Assembly (NCBI RefSeq): GCF_019219075.1
Contig: NZ_JAHUWJ010000011.1
Span: 1-64,000, forward strand
DNA: 64,000 nucleotides
DNA from: Chitinophaga sp. sic0106
GTDB lineage: Bacteria; Bacteroidota; Bacteroidia; Chitinophagales; Chitinophagaceae
Direction: 5' to 3'
Part shown: one piece after another, positions 33,796-42,058 of the stretch
Layout of the letters: each line of letters starts with the position of its first letter
Numbering within the stretch: the first letter of the stretch is position 1
Position numbers and translations under genes: made by a program
Notes under the pieces: model-generated
Told to the model about the DNA's origin: nothing
The model's input: only the letters and a program-made list of their open reading frames with translations
The model's database searches: none

Positions 33796-35229
33796 ATGGA
33801 AATCAACCAAACTAAATCATTCAAGCCCACTTTAGGCTTACTCGATGCCACTATGGTAGTAGCCGGTTCCATGATAGGTTCCGGGATCTTTCTTGTTACC
33901 GCGGAAATTGCCCGCAACGTGGGCGGTGCCGGCTGGATCACCGCCATGTGGGTGCTGGCAGGCGTGGTAACACTTATAGCCGCTTTGAGTTACGGAGAAC
34001 TATCCGGTATGTACCCTAAAGCAGGTGGACAGTATGTGTACCTGCGCGAAGCCTACAACCCTTTTATTGCCTTCTTATTTGGCTGGACACAGTTCAGTGT
34101 TATTCAAACAGGTACCATTGCCGCTGTGGCTGTGGCTTTTGCGAAATTTACCGCTTACCTGGTGCCAGGTTTCAGTGAGAAAAATATTTTGTTTGAGTCG
34201 TCGCTGGTGGATATTTCGGCGGCGCAGATTGTAGCCATTGTGTCTATTGTGATACTAACGTATATCAATACACGTGGTGTGCAGCATGGGAAGGTGATAC
34301 AGACAGTATTTACGCTGGCTAAGCTGTTGTCGTTATTCGGGTTGATCATCTTTGGTTTTCTGATTGGAGCGAAAGCGGAGATCTGGAACGCTAACTGGGA
34401 GAATGCCTGGAGTGCAAATTCATTGAGTCTGACCGATGGTAATATGGTGACTGCAGCATTAAGCGGCATCGGGTTATTAGGTGCTATAGCTATCTCCATG
34501 AAAGGTTCCCTGTTTTCCAGTGATGCCTGGAACAACGTTACTTTCATTGCAGCGGAAATCAAAAATCCAAAAAAGAACATCGGGCGTTCCCTGTTTTTGG
34601 GTACGTTGATCGTTACTATTATCTACGTAAGTGCCAACCTTATGTACCTGGCTGTTTTGCCTATTAAGGAGATTGCATTTGCTGCTAACGACAGGGTAGG
34701 CGTGGCTGCTGCGGAGCATATTTTCGGAAGCACCGGCAGTATGGTGATTGCAGTGATGATTATGATTTCCACCTTTGGCTGCAATAACGGATTGATTTTA
34801 TCTGGTGCACGCATTTATTACACCATGGCGCAGGACAAGCTGTTTTTCAAAGGAGCAGGAGAGCTGAATGCCAACAGCGTGCCTGCAAAAGGATTGTGGA
34901 TACAATGCTTCTGGGCATCTTTTCTTTGTTTGACCGGAAGATATAACGACTTGCTGGCGTTGGTAATCTTTGGTGTATTACTGTTTTACATACTCACAAT
35001 CTTGGGCATATTTATTCTTCGCAGTAAGCGTCCGGACATTGAGCGTCCTTATAAGGCGTTTGGGTATCCCGTGTTACCCATTGTGTACATCGTGGTAGCG
35101 TTGGCGTTAGCATTATTACTGCTGATGTTTGAAACGCGCTATACCTTGCCAGGACTGGGTATTATCCTGATGGGTGTGCCTTTATATTATCTAGCTATGA
35201 GCCGTCAGCGTAAGAATATTACCAGCTAA
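33796..35229 (+). CDS. APC-family amino acid permease
   Basis: A 477-residue transporter of the amino acid-polyamine-organocation superfamily with about 12 membrane segments. Helix 1 has the substrate-binding break GSMIGSGIF near 24-32, followed by LSYGELSGMYPKAGGQYVYL near 65-84, both diagnostic of the LAT/basic-amino-acid branch. Substrate is probably an amino acid taken up or exchanged across the inner membrane; which one is not readable. The start overlaps no other gene and a strong hairpin follows the stop. Confidence 0.9.
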   Translation: MEINQTKSFKPTLGLLDATMVVAGSMIGSGIFLVTAEIARNVGGAGWITAMWVLAGVVTLIAALSYGELSGMYPKAGGQYVYLREAYNPFIAFLFGWTQFSVIQTGTIAAVAVAFAKFTAYLVPGFSEKNILFESSLVDISAAQIVAIVSIVILTYINTRGVQHGKVIQTVFTLAKLLSLFGLIIFGFLIGAKAEIWNANWENAWSANSLSLTDGNMVTAALSGIGLLGAIAISMKGSLFSSDAWNNVTFIAAEIKNPKKNIGRSLFLGTLIVTIIYVSANLMYLAVLPIKEIAFAANDRVGVAAAEHIFGSTGSMVIAVMIMISTFGCNNGLILSGARIYYTMAQDKLFFKGAGELNANSVPAKGLWIQCFWASFLCLTGRYNDLLALVIFGVLLFYILTILGIFILRSKRPDIERPYKAFGYPVLPIVYIVVALALALLLLMFETRYTLPGLGIILMGVPLYYLAMSRQRKNITS

Positions 35230-35273
35230 AATGGAAAAATAAAGTTCAATTTTCACACAAACGTTGTATAAAA

Positions 35274-35313
35274 AAAGTGGGCCACTGCACATAATATTGC
35301 AGTGGCCCACTTT
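35274..35313 (+). terminator. terminator after the permease
   Basis: A 16-bp perfect stem (35274-35289 with 35298-35313, eight-base loop) flanked by A-run and TTTAATTT. It can work in both directions. Confidence 0.88.
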
Positions 35314-35756
35314 AATTTGCATCAAGAGGCGAAGAGATAACGAGGCGGCAGTTTCCCCGATTAGTAGTAAATGATTTGAAACCCTGAAATTAAATCGGCC
35401 CTTAGGACATCATATGAGGAAATGAGTTTGATAGTCCGGCATCAAAGAACCACTTTAGATTATTGATTGTTCCCACTGCGAAGGCAGTAATTTGAAATGT
35501 GACTGATCAATGTGACTGGATTGTTTTTTGAAACCCTCAAAAATTTTTGCCATAGAGTAATGATACTTCATTTAAAAAAAATTACAATTCTAAAATATTA
35601 TACAAGCGCTGACGACTGTGCTATTGTTTTAGCTGTGCGTTAGCCGGAGTAACAAGTTATGAGGTAATGACCTTGCGGGATTAGACATCCACAAGATAAC
35701 CATTGATGCCTACACGATTTGCATTCTCGAACATTCACATGACAATCTTTTACAAT

Positions 35757-35787
35757 AAGCGTATGGTTTCAACCGTGCGCTTTTTTT
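35757..35787 (+). terminator. orphan intrinsic terminator
   Basis: AAGCG (35757-35761) pairs with CGCTT (35778-35782), continuing through GGT/ACC with G-U pairs, followed by seven T. The nearest upstream gene already has its own terminator 440 bases earlier. Confidence 0.75.
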
Positions 35788-35831
35788 ATGTCTGATATTC
35801 AGGTTTCTTCCCTCGTCAAAGGCGATGGAGG

Positions 35832-35871
35832 CCTGAAGTGAGTGGGGGTCAAGGTCCCCGCTCACTTCAGG
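35832..35871. repeat. 16-bp stem hairpin
   Basis: CCTGAAGTGAGTGGGG (35832-35847) pairs with 35856-35871 with one G-U pair and an eight-base loop. There is no T-run. GGAGGCCT-type sequence is repeated on both sides (35827-35833 and 35881-35888). It lies 53 bases ahead of the DUF4254 gene. Confidence 0.6.
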
Positions 35872-35923
35872 TAATTCGGTGGAGGCCTTTGTGAGATATA
35901 GAAATTAGTTATAATTTTGACAG

Positions 35924-36529
35924 ATGTTTACTCAACTGTGCAATCAGATTTTTAACCAGAGCATACTGGACTACCACCAGTATAACGATGTGCATCAAGC
36001 CATCAGCAATCCATATGACAAAAGCAGCATCGAGCACCTGCTTTACCTGAAAAACTGGATAGACACGGTGCAGTGGCACCTGGAAGATATTATCCGTAAT
36101 CCGAATATTGACCCGGTGGAAGCCCTGGGAATAAAACGTTGGATCGATAAATCCAACCAGGAACGTACGGATGTGGTAGAATATATCGACAGCTATTTCC
36201 TCGAAAAATACAATACTGTAACTCCTGCTGCAGATGCCGCCATCAATACGGAGAGTCCGGCATGGGCGATTGATCGCTTGTCGATTCTGGCATTGAAAAT
36301 TTATCACATGCAGGAAGAGGCTACCCGTGCGGATGCTACACCAGAGCACCGGGAGGCCTGTCAGCGTAAACTGGATATATTGCTGGAGCAGCGTGGTGAC
36401 CTCGGCACTGCCATTGAGGCACTGCTGACCGATATTGCAGCAGGCAGGAAGTACATGAAAGTCTATAAGCAGATGAAGATGTACAACGATCCTTCACTGA
36501 ATCCGGTATTGTACAAGGGCGCACAATAA
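35924..36529 (+). CDS. DUF4254 domain protein
   Basis: A 201-residue, mostly helical cytoplasmic protein of the DUF4254 family. The conserved central part reads EHLLYLKNWIDTVQWHLEDIIRNPNIDP, then GIKRWIDKSNQERTDVVE. The family is almost confined to Bacteroidota and regularly sits next to a family 9 glycosyltransferase, as here (28 bases upstream of it), so a part in lipopolysaccharide or other glycan assembly is likely but untested. Confidence 0.88.
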   Translation: MFTQLCNQIFNQSILDYHQYNDVHQAISNPYDKSSIEHLLYLKNWIDTVQWHLEDIIRNPNIDPVEALGIKRWIDKSNQERTDVVEYIDSYFLEKYNTVTPAADAAINTESPAWAIDRLSILALKIYHMQEEATRADATPEHREACQRKLDILLEQRGDLGTAIEALLTDIAAGRKYMKVYKQMKMYNDPSLNPVLYKGAQ

Positions 36530-36557
36530 CTGAATCACTCATTCAAATCTGAATAAA

Positions 36558-37598
36558 TTGGCAGCTGCAGCAACCAGACGTACACTGCTCGTCTTCCGCT
36601 TTTCGGCGCTGGGCGATATGGCCATGACCATTCCTGTCATGAAACAGGTGCTGGACAGCCAGCCTGATCTCCAGATCGTTTTTGTATCCAACAAAAACTG
36701 GGGTGCGCTTACGGAGGGTATTGAGCGATTAATTTTTTATCCGGCAGACTTTAAGGGCGCTCATAAAGGCATTCCCGGTCTTTTTAAATTGTTCCGGGAG
36801 CTGCGGAGTCAGTTCAATATTGCTGCTGTAGCGGATTTACATAATGTGCTGCGGTCTAAGATAGTGAGCACCTTTTTCAGGGCCACTGGTGTGCGGGTAC
36901 GCACAATCGATAAGGGCCGGGCAGAAAAGAAAGCACTTACCAGGCAGGAAAATAAGGTCTTACAACCACTGACTTCCACTATTGAACGTTATGCAATTGT
37001 ATTCAGGCAATTGGGAATCAATGTAGAAATGGGAACAAAGCCCGTTTTTAGCCCCAGGGAGCTTACGGAGCCTGCCAAGGCAGTAGTGGGTGCCAAAGGG
37101 GCCGAAAAATGGATAGGAATTGCCCCTTTTGCCACTTACCGGGAGAAAATGTATCCGCTCGCGAAAATGGAGCAGGTGATTGCTTCCCTGTCTTCCCAAC
37201 CCAATCAAAAGATACTGCTGTTTGGCGGTGGGAAAAATGAGGTGGAATTATTGCAGGCACTGGCGGCAAAGTACCCGAATACGGTGTCTGTTGCCGGTAA
37301 GTTTTCACTGAAAGATGAGCTGTCGGTGATTAGCCAGCTGGATCGGATGGTGAGCATGGACTCCGCCAATATGCACCTGGCCTCCTTATTTGGTGTGCCG
37401 GTTATTTCTGTGTGGGGAGCTACTCATCCATTTGCAGGATTCATGGGGTACGGGCAGCTGGAAAGTAATGCGGTGCAAATCAACGACCTCTCGTGCCGGC
37501 CATGTTCCGTGTTCGGAAACAAGCCTTGTTTCAGGGGCGATCATGCCTGTATGGAATGGATAAAGCCTGAACAGATCACGGAAAAAGCAGGGTTTTAA
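36558..37598 (+). CDS. glycosyltransferase family 9 (heptosyltransferase-like)
   Basis: A 346-residue GT-B enzyme of family 9, which usually adds a heptose to the lipopolysaccharide inner core from an ADP-sugar. N-terminal RFSALGDMAMTIPV near 13-26, the central GIAPFATYREKMYP, and the C-terminal VSMDSANMHLASLFGVPVISVWGATHP are family signatures. A cysteine-rich end (SCRPCSVFGNKPC) is also typical. No ATG lies upstream in frame (stop at 36531); the first internal ATG would remove the N-terminal motif, so a TTG at 36558 is taken as start. Coupled to the DUF4254 gene. Confidence 0.9.
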   Translation: MAAAATRRTLLVFRFSALGDMAMTIPVMKQVLDSQPDLQIVFVSNKNWGALTEGIERLIFYPADFKGAHKGIPGLFKLFRELRSQFNIAAVADLHNVLRSKIVSTFFRATGVRVRTIDKGRAEKKALTRQENKVLQPLTSTIERYAIVFRQLGINVEMGTKPVFSPRELTEPAKAVVGAKGAEKWIGIAPFATYREKMYPLAKMEQVIASLSSQPNQKILLFGGGKNEVELLQALAAKYPNTVSVAGKFSLKDELSVISQLDRMVSMDSANMHLASLFGVPVISVWGATHPFAGFMGYGQLESNAVQINDLSCRPCSVFGNKPCFRGDHACMEWIKPEQITEKAGF

Positions 37599-37605
37599 AT
37601 TTTTT

Positions 37606-37635
37606 TTTGCAGATTCAAAAAAAGTTATACTTTTG
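37606..37635 (+). promoter_or_regulatory. tRNA-Gln promoter (copy 1)
   Basis: TTTG (37606-37609) and TACTTTTG (37628-37635) are 18-19 bases apart and end 22 bases before the tRNA. Confidence 0.8.
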
Positions 37636-37657
37636 CCATCCCAAACAAAGGGGGCCT

Positions 37658-37728
37658 TGCCCGATAGTATAAGGGTAGTACATCAGATTTTGGTTCTGAC
37701 TGTCTTGGTTCGAATCCAGGTCGGGCAA
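37658..37728 (+). tRNA. tRNA-Gln (anticodon TTG), copy 1
   Basis: Acceptor TGCCCGA/TCGGGCA, anticodon stem TCAGA/TCTGA around TTTTGGT, T loop TTCGAAT. Identical over its length to 46390-46460. It borders an AT-rich region that starts with a broken integrase, so it is a candidate attachment site. Confidence 0.96.
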
Positions 37729-37735
37729 CTACTTC

Positions 37736-37764
37736 AAAAGCCGCTTTCATAGCGGCTTTTTTTA
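37736..37764 (+). terminator. terminator after tRNA-Gln copy 1
   Basis: AAAAGCCGCT (37736-37745) pairs with AGCGGCTTTT (37751-37760), loop TTCAT, then more T. Confidence 0.9.
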
Positions 37765-37766
37765 TT

Positions 37767-37968
37767 TCCAGTTTTATAGCAAATTTTTATGGATGTTGCA
37801 CTTAGGCGTTGCACTTTTTATGGTGGCATTTGAACCACCGTGATTTGTGATCAATAAACCCGAAAATGGCAACTTAAATTAAAATATTGCCTCTGTGGCA
37901 ATGTTTTATACTCGCTACCATAGCGACTTTCTAGTTTTATAGCATAAATTCTAAGGTGTTGCACTTGG
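37767..37968. repeat. pair of about 40-bp direct repeats next to tRNA-Gln
   Basis: 37767-37806 and 37929-37968 share TTYYAGTTTTATAGCA, then AATT and GGTGTTGCACTT-like sequence with several changes. They lie between the tRNA-Gln terminator and the integrase pseudogene. They could be recombinase arm-type sites or the trace of a local duplication. No copy of the tRNA 3' end was seen here. Confidence 0.55.
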
Positions 37969-38065
37969 CTATGTAACTACCGTGGCTGGCATTTAGCAGG
38001 TCCAACGGTAATTGTATAGACCAGCTGCCTTTAATTGTCGGCAATTGTGGTTAACCCTCTTAATT

Positions 38066-39383
38066 ATGTTAAAACAAAAGGAAAGAAAGAAAAGTAATGG
38101 TAAATCCAAACAGGAAAACCCCAAAAAGGTCTTATTGCGAATTGGTTGTTGGCGCACACAAATAAAAGTGACTCCTGAGAATTGGAGCACTTCAAAAGCA
38201 TCTACGTATGCGGATTGGGTAATTTGGTCCAGGTACCATGATCCAAGATTTAAAACGAAGTATCCAAAAGGTAAATACCTGGTTAAAAGGGGTATGAATG
38301 ATACCAAGGATTTGAAAGCGCGACAAGCATGCACCGACTTAATTATTGATGAATTGGAAAAGTTGTTGGACGTTCATCATTACAATCCAATCACGGAGAA
38401 GATAAACCCTTTAGAGCTTAAAAGTGATCTGCCGGCTGAAGATTTGGAAGGTGCTGTTACAGATAATACTTTATTTCTTGCTGCTTTATGGCATGGATTT
38501 AAGCAGTTATCGTACGTTCCTAAAGCCATGGACGATGTAAAGTCGGTGATAAGGGGTGTTGGCAAGGCCGCAAAAGCGCTGCAATATGACCTGCTGCCAA
38601 TTTCGGTTATTCGGCCCATGCATATTGTGAGAATTTTTAATTGGCTGAAAGCAAATAATGTAAAGTTTTCTGATAAGCGTCAAAAAAAGTATAAAGCATA
38701 CCTGATGGGTATCTTTTGGGAACTGGTAGACTTAGAACGGTGCGGAAGATTTGTTGACAGATGAGGAAAGGCAGCAAATTGACCGCCATCTGAAGCAATA
38801 CTCATATACTACATGGAGATATACTAATATGTTTTTTCACAGTAGTGTAAGGTCTACTGAGTTTTTCAGGGTAAAGTATTCTCATGTTAACTTAAAAGAG
38901 CAGTATTTCTTCACTTTAGTCTATAAGAGAGCAGAAGGGCCAACTTGGGTAAAAAGGGTTATAAAGGATATTGCCTTACCTTTCTGGACAGAATTGATGG
39001 AGGAATGTGAAGCACTAAAAGCAACAACTGGTAATGAGGAATCGGACCCATACATTTTTAGCCGGGACCTGCGGCCCGGGGTATCAAAAATTGACGAGGA
39101 AACTATAAGTAGACGTTGGAAACGTTGGGTTAAAGCTGAGCCCAATGGTTATAATAATGGCCTTGGTATCAAAAAAGGCTTTTACAAAATCAAGTCCTTG
39201 GCCAATACGGAGCAGATGGATATTTTGTCGGAAATTATGGGTATAAAAGCCGCAGAAAAGCTGGTTGCAAATCATAATGCGCATACAACACCAGTAATGC
39301 TTCAAAGGGTATACGATAAAAAATATCATTTTCGAAAGGAGGCTGAAATAAAGTCAATAATGAATAGTTTTGCCAGGGTATAA
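38066..39383 (+). pseudogene. frameshifted phage/transposon-type integrase
   Basis: Two overlapping frames make up one tyrosine-recombinase-like gene of about 438 residues. The first (38066-38764) holds the N-terminal arm/core-binding part (LLRIGCWRTQIKVTPENW...); the second, read from about 38750, holds the catalytic part: box I Arg in SSVRSTEFFRVKYSHV and a C-terminal NHNAHTTPVMLQRVY with the likely nucleophile Tyr. The break is near 38744-38750: removing one G from GTGCGGAAG restores a continuous protein reading ERCEDLLTDEERQQ. The catalytic His-x-x-Arg box is not clear, so the relationship is distant. It sits next to tRNA-Gln in AT-rich DNA. A sequencing error is the main alternative to real decay. 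Confidence 0.7.
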
Positions 39384-39386
39384 AAG

Positions 39387-39417
39387 AGGATAGTGCTGGC
39401 TCTGCCGGCACTATCCT
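39387..39417. terminator. hairpin after the integrase
   Basis: A 14-bp stem (39387-39400 with 39404-39417, loop TCT, one G-U pair) directly after the integrase stop. A T-run is lacking. Confidence 0.6.
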
Positions 39418-39608
39418 AACATGATAGGTATTATTTAAATTTACTTGAATAGGTCTGAATGATGAATGGGCTATAAAATTGAAATAGTCACGACTTAATC
39501 TGACAGTACAAGTATTTTTGTATGGTTAAATCGTAGCTATTACATAATAGCTATTGTTTTGAAATCTAACGATATAGATCAGATTGACACCGTTAGATTT
39601 CAAGTGAC

Positions 39609-40088
39609 TTATTTGGCTGAGTACATCTGTATCAAGAATGGTGGAGCTATAAACACTTCTTCATTTTCTTTGCTGATGACATCAAATACCAAACTCATGT
39701 CCTTAATCAACTCAGTTGGTGAAAATGGATTTGTCATATAATCATGATGGGCAGCGGCATAGAGATGTACCCACCAAACGGTAAACTGCTTCCGATCTTT
39801 TACACTGGGAATAAATTTATACCAAGGGAAGGTATCAAGATCGGGATAATGCGTTTCAATAAATTTTTTAAATAAGTCATTGCTATTTTTTGAGAAAATT
39901 GCGGGTTGCAATAGATGCCCATTTTCGTAAGATAACTTGACTGAATAAACATGAGTTTTCCCATCTTTACATATATCCATCGGTACCCAATTAGTTCTAT
40001 TTAAGTAGTTTGCATAAATGGGTTTGGTATCTTGTGCGCTGCATAATTGGACAGACAGTATAATAAGAGTAAAAAGATATTTTTTCAT
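39609..40088 (-). CDS. secreted protein of unknown function
   Basis: A 159-residue exported protein with signal peptide (MKKYLFTLIILSVQLCSA). The mature part is rich in aromatic residues (WYKFIPSV, TVWWVHLYAAAHHDYM) and has no recognised domain. It lies 46 bases downstream of the broken lipoprotein/metalloprotease gene on the same strand, so the two were probably one transcription unit, for example a protease and an exported partner or inhibitor. AT-rich, like the rest of this interval, which suggests acquisition with it. Existence as a gene is supported by the signal peptide and normal composition only. Confidence 0.65.
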   Translation of the reverse strand: MKKYLFTLIILSVQLCSAQDTKPIYANYLNRTNWVPMDICKDGKTHVYSVKLSYENGHLLQPAIFSKNSNDLFKKFIETHYPDLDTFPWYKFIPSVKDRKQFTVWWVHLYAAAHHDYMTNPFSPTELIKDMSLVFDVISKENEEVFIAPPFLIQMYSAK

Positions 40089-40134
40089 TTGAATTGTATA
40101 TTGAAATTTGTTAATTCACGTAGGATGGCCACTA

Positions 40135-41466
40135 TTAGTTGCATTTTGTACCTGATAGTCCGACGCGGTAATTCAATGCTGTGCTTTCAATACTATTCTT
40201 TTCACTTAGTGGCTTATTTTTATATTGGTCTGTGTCTTGTAATCCGATCCAAACCAAAGCCTGCGCGTCAATGTCTGATAGTCCAGGAAACAATTCTTGT
40301 AAAGCATACTTCATTCTGTTGAAATACAAGTCGCCGACCATTTGACCATGATCCCATGGGTTTGTAGATTCTCTTCCATATTCTACTTTATAATAACCGT
40401 GGATAATCTCATGAATAATTGTAGCTGAAACATATTCTTTTGATCCACTTGCGATTGCTGTATTTAATTTTGTGTTTATCCGAACAAATCTGGCAGGGTC
40501 TGAAATACTATCCCCGGCTTCAGTACCATCCGTTATTCCATCATGAAAAAGGTCTGGAAAATCCGTGCTTGGTCCTTCACTGAAATTTACCTCAACCATC
40601 TTGTCAGATTCGTAGCAAGTCTTTAGTAAATCCGCAATGTAATTGGTAAGATTTCCCATAGCCAATTCAGCCAATGCTTGCCTTAAACATGCACTTGTTA
40701 ATGAATCTCTAATGTCTCTTAAGACCACTGGTGGAGGTTCCAAGTTACCAGGGGTAGTACCACCTTCGCCACCACCACCGCCATCTTCAGGGGGCGGCAG
40801 TTCCTGCCAGTCTCCGGGACCATTTGAGCCAGGACCTTCCGGTCCTGCATCTCCTGTGCAATATTGGTTAGAAAAATTGAATTACCATGGTCCGCCATTA
40901 ACGCTATAGTAATAGTTAATGGTTACACAGCTTCTTACACCGTAATTATTACTATTATTGCTAACCCTGCCATTGGTAGGGCTATTTGTGGTAATTAGTT
41001 TGCCGCCCTCCATAGCAAAACTTCCCGGATTACTACCCGACCAATCCTGAACCAAAGTAAGGCCGGAATAACCAGGTTCTATTGATCCAGTAGGGATATT
41101 CCGCATAACAATGTTTCTGTAAATACTGTCCTTGTCTTTGTAGATTAGCAGGTAATCTTTATAACGCAGTGGTAGTACGTGGTTTTCGAAGGTTACTCCC
41201 TGCATACTGTCAACTGATAATGGGACCTGGACAATAGTTCCCCGGCTTAACTGCCTGGTGGTAGCATCATCCCAACGCGGGTCACCGTGTGTAAAACTGC
41301 CTTCAATTCTGGCATTGCTGCCGACATTTTTTACCAGGACATTTTTTTCAAAATATTTACGGGCGTCCTGGATTACATCAGGTTCTTCCTGTAGTATTTG
41401 AGGGCTTTTTGAACATCCCAAAGCTAAAAGAATGATTAATAGGGAAAGGGGTCTTTTGAATACCAT
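40135..41466 (-). pseudogene. lipoprotein with HExxH protease-like domain, broken by an in-frame stop
   Basis: One frame runs from the ATG at 41466 (MVFKRPLSLLIILLALGCSK, lipobox with Cys18) to 40135, with a single TAA at 40882-40884 after 194 codons. Downstream of it the same frame stays open for 249 codons: FNFSNQYCTG, a Pro/Gly-rich linker (PPPEDGGGGGEGG), then a domain with ATIIHEIIHGYY, an HExxH zinc-peptidase motif. No frame change is involved, so this looks like a nonsense mutation in a 443-codon gene. The alternative is two genes, the second starting at 40743, or stop read-through. The 159-residue secreted protein gene follows. Function of the intact form is not known. Confidence 0.7.
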
Positions 41467-42058
41467 ATATAGATATTTGGTTAGAAAATACAAAACAGGT
41501 TTGCATGTCTGTAGGTATTGCATCGGGAAATACAATGCCCAGGAGGCCGGAAATATTAAGTTAAAACAGGGGCTTAAAATCCACCAGGGTTATGCTATTG
41601 CATACTATAATATGTCATGATGAAATATTAGATTGCTTTTGTTCGGAATTTGGTTGCTATGTATCTGTTTATGGTCTTGAATCAATTGAGGGATTATTTA
41701 CATCGATTCAATTTTGGGAAGCTCTGGTCATTCACGACTATACTAATATAGCTATTATAATTCAAATATTAAATTTTTCATTTTGGCATGATAAATTTAA
41801 AGTCCTTACCAATAAAACAAGGCTGCATTTACACTGTAAATAAAATTTATGAAGCCTATCTCCTGTCGCTAACAGTAGATAGGCTTACCTGAATATTAAA
41901 TGGTTGACCCCATTCTGAAGGAAGTCATGCTTCATTTGCTGTCCGGATTCAACCGCATAGTGTTCGCTTTTGAACAATAAACAATTTTAATTATATTGAA
42001 TTTCAACTTATTACGACATGGCATTTTATTAGTTGACCTATCTGAAATCAATTTTTTT
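41467..42058. other. AT-rich intergenic region before the first ABC permease
   Basis: An 83-codon plus-strand frame (41592-41843) exists but has no recognisable features, and I do not call it a gene. Near the right end are TGTCCGG (41940-41946) and a dyad TGTTC-GCTTTT-GAACA (41961-41976), about 100 bases before the permease ATG; similar elements precede the second permease gene. Confidence 0.5.

Larger units (their letters stand above)
35314..35923. other. 610-bp region without protein genes
   Basis: No frame is protein-like. It ends with a strong T-run terminator (35757-35787) that no known gene needs, then a 16-bp hairpin (35832-35871). A free-standing terminator suggests that something is transcribed here, possibly a small RNA between about 35600 and 35787; no perfect TAnnTTTG promoter was found, only the weaker TATTGTTTT near 35621. 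Confidence 0.4.

Noticed and set aside
38012..38764. The upstream start of the integrase frame at 38012
   Set aside because: The first 18 codons are poorly protein-like and lie directly after repeats; the ATG at 38066 gives a more natural start.
41592..41843. An 83-codon frame before the first ABC permease
   Set aside because: No recognisable feature, and the region is AT-rich where chance frames with I, F, Y and N residues are common.
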